64,000 bases of DNA from Desulfovibrio legallii (GTDB lineage Bacteria; Desulfobacterota; Desulfovibrionia; Desulfovibrionales; Desulfovibrionaceae), in contig NZ_FNBX01000005.1 of assembly GCF_900102485.1 (NCBI RefSeq), positions 62,001 through 126,000 of the forward strand. The letters are read 5' to 3'. Position 1 is the stretch's first letter. Every line of letters begins with the position of its first letter. Positions 28,814-37,350 of this stretch are shown one piece after another. The notes under the pieces were generated by a model. That model was not told where the DNA came from, made no database searches, and saw only the letters and a list, made by a program, of their open reading frames with translations. A program made the translations under genes and the position numbers.

Positions 28814-29854
28814 TCAGAACGCTCCGGCCCAGACGCGCGGCGGGCAGGGCGCGCGGCCCGCCAGCACCGGGCGGAGCAGGGCCCAGGCCTGAAAAAACAG
28901 CCGCCGCGCCGCCTCCATATCCGGCCCCAGGTAGCGCAACAGCAGCACGCCCTGGCGCAGGGTGGCCCCGGCCCGCCCCGACGCCGGGGTCAGCGCGGCG
29001 GCAAAACCGGGACCGGGCCGGCCGTCGGCGGTTTGGGGCGTGCAGGGGTTTTCCGGGGTCAGCCCTGCCTGCAATCGGGCGCAGACCGCCGCCAGCGCCT
29101 CCTGGTCCGGGCCGGGGCCGCCATCCGCCCCCGCCCGTCCCACGGCGAACAGTGTGGCGCACACGGCCTGGCCCTGCAGGCCGAAGGGGCCGTGCTGCAG
29201 GTCTTCTCCGGCCGTCAGGTCCAGCGCCTCATGCAGCAGGGGGCGTCCCCCGCGCCAAAGGCTCAGGCGCTGCCGCAGGCGACCGCGCGTAAACATTTCC
29301 CCGGCTGCCGCGCGCCCCAGGCAAAGAGCCTCCCAGCCCAGGCAGCGGGCCGCGGCGTCCAGCGCAATATCCGTCGACAGCTCGGCCCGCGCGCCGTCGT
29401 AAACGATGGTCTCGCGCGGGAGCCACTCCAGCAGGCCGCCGCGCACCCGCAAGGTCGCGCGCTGGGCATGGGGCACCTGGCAGGCGTCGGCGGCGTAACA
29501 CTTGGTGGCCGAGGGCGCGGTGAGCAGGGCGTGGGCCCCCGGCGCCACCAGGGCCGTGATGCTGAGCTCGTCGCCGCTCACCAGCCCCCCCGGCGGGTGC
29601 AGCAGGCAGCAGTGGCAGGGTTCGGCCAGACCTGTTTGCGGCAGCGGCCCTTCCGGGTAAAAGGGCCGCTGCACGCGCAGAGGGCCGTGAAAAGCCATTT
29701 CGGTAAGCACGCTGCGGGCCTGGCGCACGCTGAAGGTCAGATCCAGCCCGGCGCTCCAGCGCCGATCGGGCCCAAAGGCGTGGCCGCTGCCGTCCGGCGT
29801 TCCGGGCGCGACGGCGCGGCAGACGGCGGACGCGGGGGGGAGGGGAGAGCGCAC
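28814..29854 (-). CDS. ureD: Urease accessory protein UreD
   Basis: The 346-residue protein matches UreD/UreH in its opening (AGLDLTFSVRQARSVLTEMAFHGPL, about residues 35-60) and the PPGGLVSGDEL segment near residue 88. The APSATKCYA block is near residue 113 and LEWLPRETIVYDGA near residue 143. UreD docks directly on urease apoprotein and provides a nickel tunnel. It lies upstream of ureA, after the transporter genes, with a 9-base gap to urtE. It is longer than average because of Gly/Pro-rich insertions in its C-terminal third. Confidence 0.95.
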   Translation of the reverse strand: MRSPLPPASAVCRAVAPGTPDGSGHAFGPDRRWSAGLDLTFSVRQARSVLTEMAFHGPLRVQRPFYPEGPLPQTGLAEPCHCCLLHPPGGLVSGDELSITALVAPGAHALLTAPSATKCYAADACQVPHAQRATLRVRGGLLEWLPRETIVYDGARAELSTDIALDAAARCLGWEALCLGRAAAGEMFTRGRLRQRLSLWRGGRPLLHEALDLTAGEDLQHGPFGLQGQAVCATLFAVGRAGADGGPGPDQEALAAVCARLQAGLTPENPCTPQTADGRPGPGFAAALTPASGRAGATLRQGVLLLRYLGPDMEAARRLFFQAWALLRPVLAGRAPCPPRVWAGAF

Positions 29855-29863
29855 GACGTGGCC

Positions 29864-30559
29864 TCAGACGCTCAGGAACGCCTTGACGGTAGCCGCGTCC
29901 AGGCCCTGCATGCTCCCCTGGGCCACAATGTGGCCGCGGTCCATAATCATGTAGGCGTCGGCCATGCGCCGGGCAAAGGGCACCTTTTGCTCCACCAGCA
30001 GCACTGTAAGGCCCATCTCCGCATTGAGCCGCCGGATGGTTTCGGCGATGTCACGCACAATATTGGGCTGAATGCCCTCGGTGGGCTCGTCCAGAATAAG
30101 CAGGCGCGGCTCCAGGACCAGGGCCCTGGCAATGGCCAGCTGCTGCTGCTGGCCGCCGGAAAGATCGCCCCCCCGGCGGTGGAGCATCTCGCCCAGTACC
30201 GGAAAAAAGTCGAAAATGAAGGACGGGATGCTGCGCAGCCCGTCCCGGCGCATGGGCAGAGAAAGCTCCATGTTTTCCCGCACGGTAAGCAAGGGGAAAA
30301 TTTGGCGGCCCTGAGGCACATAACCTATGCCCAGGGCCGCGCGGCGCTCCACAGGCAGCGGGAGCAAGTCCTTCCCTTCCAGGAAAATATGACCGGAGCG
30401 CGCGGGCAGTACGCCCATGATGCACTGCAAAAGCGTGGTCTTGCCCACGCCGTTGCGCCCCATGAGGCAGGCGCAGGAACCGGCCGCCACCTCCAGATTC
30501 ACGTCCCGCAGGATGTGGCTGGAGCCGTAATATTGATTAAGTCCTTCTATCTGCAGCAT
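29864..30559 (-). CDS. urtE: Urea ABC transporter ATP-binding subunit UrtE
   Basis: The 231-residue LivF-type ATPase has Walker A GRNGVGKTT near residue 34, the UrtE-typical GRQIFPLLTVRENMEL, the signature DLSGGQQQQL and Walker B LLILDEPTEGIQPNI. It powers urea import with UrtD across the inner membrane. It starts 5 bases after urtD and is followed within 9 bases by ureD, linking uptake directly to hydrolysis. Confidence 0.95.
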   Translation of the reverse strand: MLQIEGLNQYYGSSHILRDVNLEVAAGSCACLMGRNGVGKTTLLQCIMGVLPARSGHIFLEGKDLLPLPVERRAALGIGYVPQGRQIFPLLTVRENMELSLPMRRDGLRSIPSFIFDFFPVLGEMLHRRGGDLSGGQQQQLAIARALVLEPRLLILDEPTEGIQPNIVRDIAETIRRLNAEMGLTVLLVEQKVPFARRMADAYMIMDRGHIVAQGSMQGLDAATVKAFLSV

Positions 30560-30564
30560 GGCTA

Positions 30565-31455
30565 TTACTCCAAGGGTTCGCCCAGGTAGGCCTCTACCAC
30601 GGCGGGGTGGTTCTGCATGGCTTCCATGCTGCCCTCGGCCAGTACGCTGCCCTGGTGCAGCACCGTGACCTTGTGGGCAATGGCCCGGACAAACTCCATG
30701 TCGTGTTCCACCACCATGATGCTCTGCTTGCCTTCCAGCTCGTGCAGGAGCTCAATGGTGCGGTCCATTTCTTCCGGGGTCATGCCCGCCACGGGTTCGT
30801 CCAGGAGGAGCAGCCGAGGCTTCTGCATAAGCAGCATGCCGATTTCCAGCCACTGCTTCTGCCCGTGGGAAAGGCTGCCCGCAGGCGTGCGGGCCTGCTC
30901 CGTAAGGCGGATGCGGGTGAGCACTTCCTCCAGATGGTCGCGCTGCTCGCCGCTGAGCCGCGCGAGGAATGCGCCCCAGACGCTCTTGCGCCCCGCCAGG
31001 GCCAGCTCCAGGTTCTGCGCCACGGTAAGGGCCGCAAAAACCGAAGGCTTCTGGAATTTGCGTCCGATGCCCGCCTGGGCAATGGACACCTCGTCCATCT
31101 GGAGCAGATTGCAGTCCCTGCCGAACCAGGCCGTGCCCGCATCGGGCCGGGTTTTGCCCGTGATGACGTCCATCATGGTGGTCTTGCCCGCGCCGTTGGG
31201 GCCGATGACGCAGCGCAGCTCCCCTTCGTCCACATAAAAAGTGAGGTCGTTGAGGGCCTTGAAGCCATCAAAGCTCACGCTGATGCGCTCCAGGTACAGG
31301 GCGATGCGCGGCTTTTCCAGCATGGCGCGCGGGGGTTGCACGCGCGCCTTGAGCGGGCGTTTGTCAAAAGGGGCGTGGCTGGCCTCATAGGCCCTGGCCG
31401 CCGCAGCCACCTCTTCCAGGCTGCGGCCCTGCAAATAATCTCGTGTCGGTTTCAT
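30565..31455 (-). CDS. urtD: Urea ABC transporter ATP-binding subunit UrtD
   Basis: The 296-residue LivG-type ATPase has Walker A GPNGAGKTT near residue 88 and the GRKFQKPSVFAALTVAQNLELAL Q-loop region. The signature is the unusual LSHGQKQWLEIGMLLMQKP, typical of UrtD, with Walker B LLLLDEPVAGMTPEE. It carries a 50-residue basic N-terminal extension with unclear role. Its ATG overlaps the urtC stop (31452-31455). Confidence 0.95.
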   Translation of the reverse strand: MKPTRDYLQGRSLEEVAAAARAYEASHAPFDKRPLKARVQPPRAMLEKPRIALYLERISVSFDGFKALNDLTFYVDEGELRCVIGPNGAGKTTMMDVITGKTRPDAGTAWFGRDCNLLQMDEVSIAQAGIGRKFQKPSVFAALTVAQNLELALAGRKSVWGAFLARLSGEQRDHLEEVLTRIRLTEQARTPAGSLSHGQKQWLEIGMLLMQKPRLLLLDEPVAGMTPEEMDRTIELLHELEGKQSIMVVEHDMEFVRAIAHKVTVLHQGSVLAEGSMEAMQNHPAVVEAYLGEPLE

Positions 31456-32651
31456 GCCGCGCCTCCCTGGCCTGTTGCGCCGGTGGGGGAAAGGGGTTCA
31501 GGCGCGTGGCGGCGCAGCCGGGCGCGCACCTGTGCCGGCAGGCCCGCAAGCCCCTGAGGCAGAAACACGGTGACCAGCACAAACAGCCCGCCCAGGGCGA
31601 ACAGCCAGACCTCCGGCAACACGCCCGTAAACCAGGTTTTGAAGGCGTTGACCGCAATGGCCCCCAGCACCGCGCCGTACAGCCGCCCCCGGCCGCCCAG
31701 GGCCACCCAGACCACAACCTCAATGGAGTTGAGGGGCGAGAACTCGCCGGGATTGATGATGCCCACCTGCGGCACATAGAGCGCGCCGCCCACGCCCGCC
31801 AACACGGCGGAAAGGGCAAATACGGCCACCTGAAAGCGCTCTACCCGGTAGCCCAGAAAGCGCGTGCGGTCCTCGGCGTCGCGGATGGCCACGCAGACCC
31901 GCCCCAGGCGCGAGGCCGTCACGGCCCGGCACAGGCAGTAGGCCGCCATCAGGGCCAACGCCGAACAGGCGAAGAGCGCCGTGCGCATGCCGTCGGTCTG
32001 GATGTCAAAGCCCAGCAGGGACTTGAAGTCCGTAAGGCCGTTGTTGCCGCCGAAGCCCATCTCGTTGCGGAAAAAGGCCAGCATGAGGGCGTAGGTCATG
32101 GCCTGGCTCATGATGGAGAAATAGACCCCGGAAACGCGCGAACCAAAGGCCAGCCTGCCGAAAACATAGGCCAGCAGGCCGGGCAGCGCAATGACCAGAA
32201 GCGCCGCCACAAGAAAATATTCGCTGCCGGTCCAGAACCAGGGCAGATCCTTCCAGTTGAGAAAGACCATAAAGTCCGGCAGATCCGGGTTGCCGTACAC
32301 GCCGCGCGCCCCGATCTGGCGCATGAGATACATGCCGAAAGCGTAGCCGCCCAGGGCGAAAAAGGCCCCGTGCCCCAGGCTGAGCACGCCCATGTAGCCC
32401 CAGATGAGATCCACGGAAAGGGCCAGCAGGGCGTAGGTCAGGTACTTGCCCAGCAGGGTGACCATATAGCCCGGCACATGCAGGGCGCTGCCCTGGGGCA
32501 GCAGGCTGCCGCCGCAGACCGCCAGGGCAAAAAGCGCGGTGAGCAGCAGGAACGTGCGGGTAGAGCGGTTGAACAGGCCTTCGCGGGGCAGGGGATCCTG
32601 CGGGGCCGCGGGGGCGACGGTGACGCTCAGAGAAGAAGCAAGCGCGCCCAT
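31452..32651 (-). CDS. urtC: Urea ABC transporter permease UrtC
   Basis: The 399-residue LivM-type permease has about ten hydrophobic helices. UrtC-type features are DLIWGYMGVLSLGHGAFFALGGYAFGMYLM near residue 72 and the long SRVSGVYFSIMSQAMTYALML and FGGNNGLTDFK segments. It forms the channel with UrtB. Its start and the urtB stop are one base apart. The N-terminus (first 40 residues) is cytoplasmic and slightly longer than usual. Confidence 0.95.
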   Translation of the reverse strand: MGALASSLSVTVAPAAPQDPLPREGLFNRSTRTFLLLTALFALAVCGGSLLPQGSALHVPGYMVTLLGKYLTYALLALSVDLIWGYMGVLSLGHGAFFALGGYAFGMYLMRQIGARGVYGNPDLPDFMVFLNWKDLPWFWTGSEYFLVAALLVIALPGLLAYVFGRLAFGSRVSGVYFSIMSQAMTYALMLAFFRNEMGFGGNNGLTDFKSLLGFDIQTDGMRTALFACSALALMAAYCLCRAVTASRLGRVCVAIRDAEDRTRFLGYRVERFQVAVFALSAVLAGVGGALYVPQVGIINPGEFSPLNSIEVVVWVALGGRGRLYGAVLGAIAVNAFKTWFTGVLPEVWLFALGGLFVLVTVFLPQGLAGLPAQVRARLRRHAPEPLSPTGATGQGGAA

Positions 32652-32652
32652 A

Positions 32653-34329
32653 TCAGGCCTCCACCGCCCGGCCCTTCTGCGGGAAGAGCCCGCGCGGCCG
32701 CTTCTGGATGAACAGGATAAGACAGACCAGGATGATAATTTTGGAGAGCATGGCCCCGCTCGCAGGTTCCAGGAATTTGTTGGCCACGCCCAGGGCCAGG
32801 CCCCCCGTCAGCGTGCCCCAGAGGTTGCCCACCCCGCCGAAGACCACCACCATGAAGGAATCGATGATGTAGCCCTGCCCCAGATTGGGGCCCACATTGG
32901 AAACCTGGCTCAGGGCCACGCCAGCCATGCCGGCCACGCCGGAACCCAGGCCGAAGGTCAGGGCATCCACCCGCGCGGCGCGCACGCCCATGCAGCGGGC
33001 GATGGGCCGGTTCTGCGAAACAGCGCGCACTTCCAGCCCCAGCCGGGTGCGGTGCATAGCCGCGTGGATGCAGGCAAAAACGCCCAGGCAGAAGAACATG
33101 ATATAGACCCGGTTGCAGGTCAGGGCAAAGTGCGGGGTAAGCTGCCACACGCCGCTCATGAAGTCCGGAGTCTGCACCGCCCGGTTGAGGGGCGAAAACA
33201 CGCTGCGCACGGCCTGCTGCAACACCAGGCTCACGCCGAAGGTGGCCAGCAGGGTTTCCAGGGGGCGCCCGTAGAGGAAGCGGATGACCGTGCGCTCCAG
33301 CAGCACGCCCATGCCCCCGCTGACCAGCAGGGCCGCGGGCACGGCCAGCAGCAGGGCCAGGCCGGGGCTGCCCGGCAGGAGCTGCTGCATGCCCCAGGCC
33401 GTGTAGGCCCCCAGCATGATGAACTCGCCGTGGGCCATATTGATGACGCCCATGACGCCAAAGGTGATGGCCAGGCCAATGGCCGCCAGCACCAGAATGG
33501 AGCCCAGGCTCAGGCCGAAGAAGAGCATTTCAAAAAATCCGCCCCACTGGGCGGCCACGCGCTGGCCGTAGAGGGCCTCCTGCGCCGCCTTGGCCACGGC
33601 CGGGTCCGCATGTTCCGCCAGGCTGCCGAGCGCGTTGATCGCCGTGGGCGCGCCGCTGGCATCCAGGGCCGCCACGGCCCGGAGCAGATCGGCGGGTGCG
33701 GCGGCTTGATCCGCCGCCGTCAGCAGGGCCAGGGCGGCCTCCAGGCTGGCGCGGGTGGGCGCGTCTTTTTCTGCGGCCAGCAGGGCCTGCAGGGCCGGGG
33801 CCTTGAGGGGCGGGACGGCGTTTTCCATCAGCGCGGCCGCGGCCGCGCGGCGGCGCTGCACGTCGGGCGAGGTGAGGGACCGGGCGTTGAGCAGATCCGT
33901 CATGCGCTGGCGCTGGCGGTTGCTGGTGCCCACGCGGCGCAGGCCCTCAGCGGGGCGGGGGGCGGCTTCCGGCGCGAGCAGGGGCCGGGCGGCCTCGCCC
34001 TCGGCCACAAAAAGCTCGCCGCTTTCCGGCGCCGCCAGCAGGCGGCCGTGGAGCAGGGCGCGCAGCAGGCGGTCCTGCAGGTCCAGGGGCAGCGCGCCCA
34101 GCAGATCCAGCGCCTTGTCGCGGTCCATGACCTTGGGGCTCGTCAGAGCGCGGACCAGGTCCGGCGGCAGGGCGGCGGCAGCGGGGGAGAGGTGCGGCGC
34201 CGGAGCCGCGACGGGAGTCGACGCCGCGGCTCCGGCCTCCGCGTCCGCCGCCAGGGCGGACGGCGGCATGGCCAGGGGCAGACCGCACAGGGTGAGAAAA
34301 AGGAAGAACAGCACCGCGCGCATAAACAT
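32653..34329 (-). CDS. urtB: Urea ABC transporter permease UrtB
   Basis: The 558-residue protein has a cleavable signal-like start (residues 1-27). An Ala-rich helical periplasmic domain of about 230 residues follows, which is a regular feature of UrtB proteins. The LivH-type permease core begins near residue 265 (LGSILVLAAIGLAITFGVMG, then INMAHGEFIMLGAY). The periplasmic part resembles HEAT-like repeats, with LL/AL pairs. It is separated from urtA by 131 bases containing a strong hairpin, so urtBCDE may be expressed below urtA. Confidence 0.95.
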   Translation of the reverse strand: MFMRAVLFFLFLTLCGLPLAMPPSALAADAEAGAAASTPVAAPAPHLSPAAAALPPDLVRALTSPKVMDRDKALDLLGALPLDLQDRLLRALLHGRLLAAPESGELFVAEGEAARPLLAPEAAPRPAEGLRRVGTSNRQRQRMTDLLNARSLTSPDVQRRRAAAAALMENAVPPLKAPALQALLAAEKDAPTRASLEAALALLTAADQAAAPADLLRAVAALDASGAPTAINALGSLAEHADPAVAKAAQEALYGQRVAAQWGGFFEMLFFGLSLGSILVLAAIGLAITFGVMGVINMAHGEFIMLGAYTAWGMQQLLPGSPGLALLLAVPAALLVSGGMGVLLERTVIRFLYGRPLETLLATFGVSLVLQQAVRSVFSPLNRAVQTPDFMSGVWQLTPHFALTCNRVYIMFFCLGVFACIHAAMHRTRLGLEVRAVSQNRPIARCMGVRAARVDALTFGLGSGVAGMAGVALSQVSNVGPNLGQGYIIDSFMVVVFGGVGNLWGTLTGGLALGVANKFLEPASGAMLSKIIILVCLILFIQKRPRGLFPQKGRAVEA

Positions 34330-34386
34330 ATCCTTGTCCCGGGGGGGTCGTCCGGCACGGGGCCGGAGGGGACGCCGAAGGGGAAG

Positions 34387-34420
34387 CCGGGGGCCGACGC
34401 GGGTCGGGGTCGGCCCCCGG
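34387..34420 (-). terminator. Strong hairpin between urtA and urtB
   Basis: A 12-bp perfect stem (34387-34398 with 34409-34420, built on CCGGGGGCCGAC) encloses a 10-base loop, 40 bases after the urtA stop in the direction of transcription. No U run follows. Such hairpins after solute-binding-protein genes commonly stabilise the upstream mRNA or partly attenuate the downstream genes. That role here is inference. Confidence 0.6.
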
Positions 34421-34460
34421 GTTGCGGGTTGGAGGCTCTATGAGCTTTGGGCCTGCGGCC

Positions 34461-35741
34461 TTACTTGGAAGCGCCGCCGCACTGTTTGGTCTTCACGTTG
34501 TAGTTGCCGCAGTTGATGGGGTCGGTCCAGTCCGCCTCCAGGTCTTTGGAACCGGGCAGGTAGTCGGACCAGGCGTCGCCGGGCACCACCTTGGGCGTTT
34601 CCCAGACCACCTGGAACTGGCCGTCGGCCTGGATTTCGCCGATCAACACGGGCTTGGTGAGGTGGTGGTTGGGCAGCACCTTGGCCATGCCGCCGGTGAG
34701 GTTGGGGGTTTCCAGCCCCACGATGGCCTTAAGCACCTTGTTCACGTCCGTGCTCTTGGCCTTCTCCACGGCTTTGACCCAGAGGTTGAAGCCGATGTAG
34801 TGGGCTTCCATGGGGTCGTTGGTCACGCGCTTGTTGTCTTTGATGTAGGCGTGCCACTTCTTGATAAATTCCTTGTTGGCGGGCGTGTCCACGCTCATGA
34901 AGTAGTTCCAGGCCGCCAGGTGGCCCACCAGGGGTTTGGTGTCGATGCCCGAAAGCTCCTCCTCGCCCACGGAGAAAGCCATGACCGGAATGTCCGCGGC
35001 GGAAACGCCCTGGTTGGCCAGCTCTTTATAGAAGGGCACGTTGGCGTCGCCGTTGAGGGTGGAGACCACGGCCGTCTTTTTGCCGGCGCTGCCGAACTTT
35101 TTGATCTCCGCCACGATGGACTGCCAGTCTGAATGACCGAAGGGCGTGTAGTTGATGAGGATGTCTTCCTTCTTCACGCCCTTGGAGGTCAGGTAGGCTT
35201 CCAGAATCTTGTTGGCCGTGCGGGGGAAGACGTAGTCCGTGCCGGCCAGCACCCAGCGCTTCACGCCGAGGTCGTTCATCAGATAATCCACGGCGGGGAT
35301 GGCCTGCTGGTTGGGCGCGGCGCCCGTGTAGATGACGTTGCGCGAGGATTCCTCGCCCTCATACTGCACGGGGTAGAAGAGCAGACCGTTGAGCTCCTCA
35401 AACACGGGCAGCACGGACTTGCGCGAAACAGAGGTCCAGCAGCCGAAAACCACGGCCACTTTGTCCTTGCTCAGCAGCTCGCGGGCTTTTTCTGCAAACA
35501 GGGGCCAGTTGGAGGCGGGGTCCACCACCACGGGCTCCAGCTTTTTGCCCAGCAGGCCGCCTTTTTTGTTCTGCTCGTCGATGAGCATGAGCATGGCGTC
35601 CTTGAGCGTGGTTTCGCTGATGGCCATGGTGCCGGAAAGCGAGTGCAGAATGCCCACCTTGATGGTATCTGCGGCGCGCGCGCCGGCAGCGCTGCAGAGC
35701 GTCAGGGCAAGCGCCAGCATTGCCAACATTTTTTTAACCAT
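34461..35741 (-). CDS. urtA: Urea ABC transporter substrate-binding protein UrtA
   Basis: The 426-residue protein has a Sec signal peptide (residues 1-23, ending ARA) and a periplasmic type I binding fold: DTIKVGILHSLSGTMAISE, VVFGCWTSVSRKSVLPVFE, then LLFYPVQYEGEESS. The GCWTS and QYEG segments are typical of urea/short-chain-amide binders. AGGAGG lies 7 bases before the ATG. It heads the urt-ure cluster and has a candidate sigma-54 promoter 75 bases upstream. Confidence 0.97.
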   Translation of the reverse strand: MVKKMLAMLALALTLCSAAGARAADTIKVGILHSLSGTMAISETTLKDAMLMLIDEQNKKGGLLGKKLEPVVVDPASNWPLFAEKARELLSKDKVAVVFGCWTSVSRKSVLPVFEELNGLLFYPVQYEGEESSRNVIYTGAAPNQQAIPAVDYLMNDLGVKRWVLAGTDYVFPRTANKILEAYLTSKGVKKEDILINYTPFGHSDWQSIVAEIKKFGSAGKKTAVVSTLNGDANVPFYKELANQGVSAADIPVMAFSVGEEELSGIDTKPLVGHLAAWNYFMSVDTPANKEFIKKWHAYIKDNKRVTNDPMEAHYIGFNLWVKAVEKAKSTDVNKVLKAIVGLETPNLTGGMAKVLPNHHLTKPVLIGEIQADGQFQVVWETPKVVPGDAWSDYLPGSKDLEADWTDPINCGNYNVKTKQCGGASK

Positions 35742-35813
35742 TGTTTTCCTCCTGGGAACACGGGGTGTACGCGCCCGGCCCCCATGGGTCGCGGTGCGCC
35801 GATGCGCTTTTTA

Positions 35814-35830
35814 AGCAAGCCGCATGCCAA
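35814..35830 (-). promoter_or_regulatory. Candidate sigma-54 promoter of urt-ure
   Basis: On the minus strand TTGGCATG-CGGC-TTGCT reads with GG at 35828-35827 and GC at 35816-35815, exactly ten bases apart. This fits the sigma-54 consensus TGGCACG-N4-TTGC with one change. The predicted start would be about 60 bases before urtA. Sigma-54 with a nitrogen-responsive activator commonly controls urea uptake and urease genes. Confidence 0.7.
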
Positions 35831-35891
35831 GTCGGAAAATATCATATCCATCTGTTTTTAATATATAAAAATATTGCTCCAGATTTTTTTT

Positions 35892-35928
35892 AATACAAAA
35901 TTGTATTTCTACCCCCAAAGCAAAACAA
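35892..35928 (-). promoter_or_regulatory. Palindromic site and alternative sigma-70 promoter upstream of urtA
   Basis: AATACAA-AA-TTGTATT (35892-35907) is a perfect 7-2-7 inverted repeat in an A+T-rich stretch (35832-35940). On the minus strand TTGTTT (35928-35923), 17 bases, then TACAAT (35905-35900) also makes a fair sigma-70 promoter whose -10 lies in the palindrome. The palindrome could be an operator for that promoter. Alternatively, about 65-80 bases upstream of the sigma-54 element, it could be an activator site. It is not a recognisable NtrC box. Confidence 0.5.
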
Positions 35929-36026
35929 TTTTATCTTGCGCGCCACAAACTGCGCGTCCCGCACCGTTGGCAACGGCACGGGACGCGACAGCACGGCTTG
36001 GCGAAAAAGGGCGGTGACGCGCCCGC

Positions 36027-36174
36027 TAGAGCAGATTGACTTTGAGAATATGCATTCTCAAAGTTCAGGGCACGCCCGTTTCGGCGCTTAACAGCGCAAA
36101 TAAATTGCGCTTACGCCTCCACAGCGGGCGTCTGCTCACGAGCCGCCAGGGCATTTCAAAGTTGAAATGCCCTA
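36027..36174 (-). repeat. Family B repeat, copy B4
   Basis: Full-length copy bounded by TA on both sides (36027-36028 and 36173-36174). The left stem AGGGCATTTCAA pairs with TTGAAATGCCCT (36148-36173), the central stem AGCGCAA with TTGCGCT (about 36093-36111), and the right stem ACTTTGAGAAT with ATTCTCAAAGT (36039-36064). The cheV stop TAG is formed by the left terminus. It is one of the best preserved copies. Confidence 0.92.
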
Positions 36175-37125
36175 TTTGTGCAGCTTCTGGGCGATGAGCT
36201 CGCGGATGATGGTGCTGAGGCCGGGCAGATCGGGCTTGGAGACCTGCTTGTCCGCCCCCACCTTGACCCCCTTGGCGTAGAGGGCCTCAGTGATGAGGGA
36301 CGAGAACAGAATAACCGGCAGGTTGTGCATGCCCGGGGCTTCCTTGATTTTGGCCGTAAGCATGTGCCCGTCCATTTCGGGCATTTCTATGTCCGAGACC
36401 ACCAGGTGGACCAGGTCGGTAAGCTCCTTGCCCTGCGCCTGAGCCTCGGCCTGGGTTTTCTGCAGAAATTCCCAGGCCTCGCGGCCGCTGCCCACAGCCG
36501 TGACCTGAAAGCCGGATTTTTCCAGCGAGGAACGGATGATGTGCCGGAGGGAGCTGGAGTCGTCCGCCACCAGCAGATGGAACTGCCCGGCCCCTTCCAC
36601 GGGGCTGCTGTCCAGCTCCACCTTGGACATGTCCAGGCTGCTGTCCAGATTGGCCAGGATCTTTTCCATATCCAGAATAAAGAGCACGCGGTCCTGGATG
36701 CGCAGCACGCCGGTGATGCTTTCGCGCGAGTAGTTCTGCACATAGCGGTTGGGCGGCTCAATGCGGTCCCAGGTCATGCGGTGGATGCTGGTGACGGAAG
36801 AGACCAGGAAGGCCGCCTGCACCCCGCTGAACTCCGTAACAATGACCTTGGCGTTTTCTCGCGTGGCCATTTCCTTGCCCAGCCAGGCGGCAAGGTCCAG
36901 CAGGGGCAGCACCTTGCCCCGCAGGTTAAAGGTGCCCAGCACGGAAGGATCGTGCTTGCTGGGCACGCTGGTGATGCTGGGCAGGCGGATAATCTCCAGC
37001 ACCTTGGCCACATTGATGCCGTAGTGCCCGCTGTAGGCGCTGCCGTCGGGCTGCTTTTCGTCAATGAGGAATTCTATGATTTCCAGTTCGTTGTTGCTGA
37101 CGTTGAGCAAGCTGTTCTGCGACAT
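36172..37125 (-). CDS. cheV: CheV chemotaxis coupling protein
   Basis: The 317-residue protein joins an N-terminal CheW domain (residues 15-165; YGINVAKVLEIIRLP, GTFNLRGKVLPLLDLAAWLG) to a C-terminal receiver domain (182-315). The receiver has an acidic pair at Asp188-Asp189, phospho-acceptor Asp245 in SDIEMPEMDG and conserved Lys297. CheV links chemoreceptors to CheA and may damp signalling through its receiver. It appears to be a single-gene unit. Its TAG stop coincides with the end of repeat B4. A decayed chemoreceptor lies 17 kb away, with no other chemotaxis genes in the window. Confidence 0.95.
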   Translation of the reverse strand: MSQNSLLNVSNNELEIIEFLIDEKQPDGSAYSGHYGINVAKVLEIIRLPSITSVPSKHDPSVLGTFNLRGKVLPLLDLAAWLGKEMATRENAKVIVTEFSGVQAAFLVSSVTSIHRMTWDRIEPPNRYVQNYSRESITGVLRIQDRVLFILDMEKILANLDSSLDMSKVELDSSPVEGAGQFHLLVADDSSSLRHIIRSSLEKSGFQVTAVGSGREAWEFLQKTQAEAQAQGKELTDLVHLVVSDIEMPEMDGHMLTAKIKEAPGMHNLPVILFSSLITEALYAKGVKVGADKQVSKPDLPGLSTIIRELIAQKLHK

Positions 37126-37350
37126 GGCGTCCCATCCTGTGTGCCGTGCTGGAGCATTGCGCGTGCGGCGCGCTGTGGCCGCGCGCAGCCGCTGCGGCCG
37201 GAACTTTGCGGGTTGCGCCGCCGCATGCCGGCTGCGCCGGGCGGCGGCCTGAAACCTTCCGCAAGGGGAAGGTTCAGATGTTAGCTTGTAAAGCTCATCG
37301 GCAAGGCCGCGATTTTCTTAAGCCGCCCCAGGGGCTTTGCCCCAAAAAAA

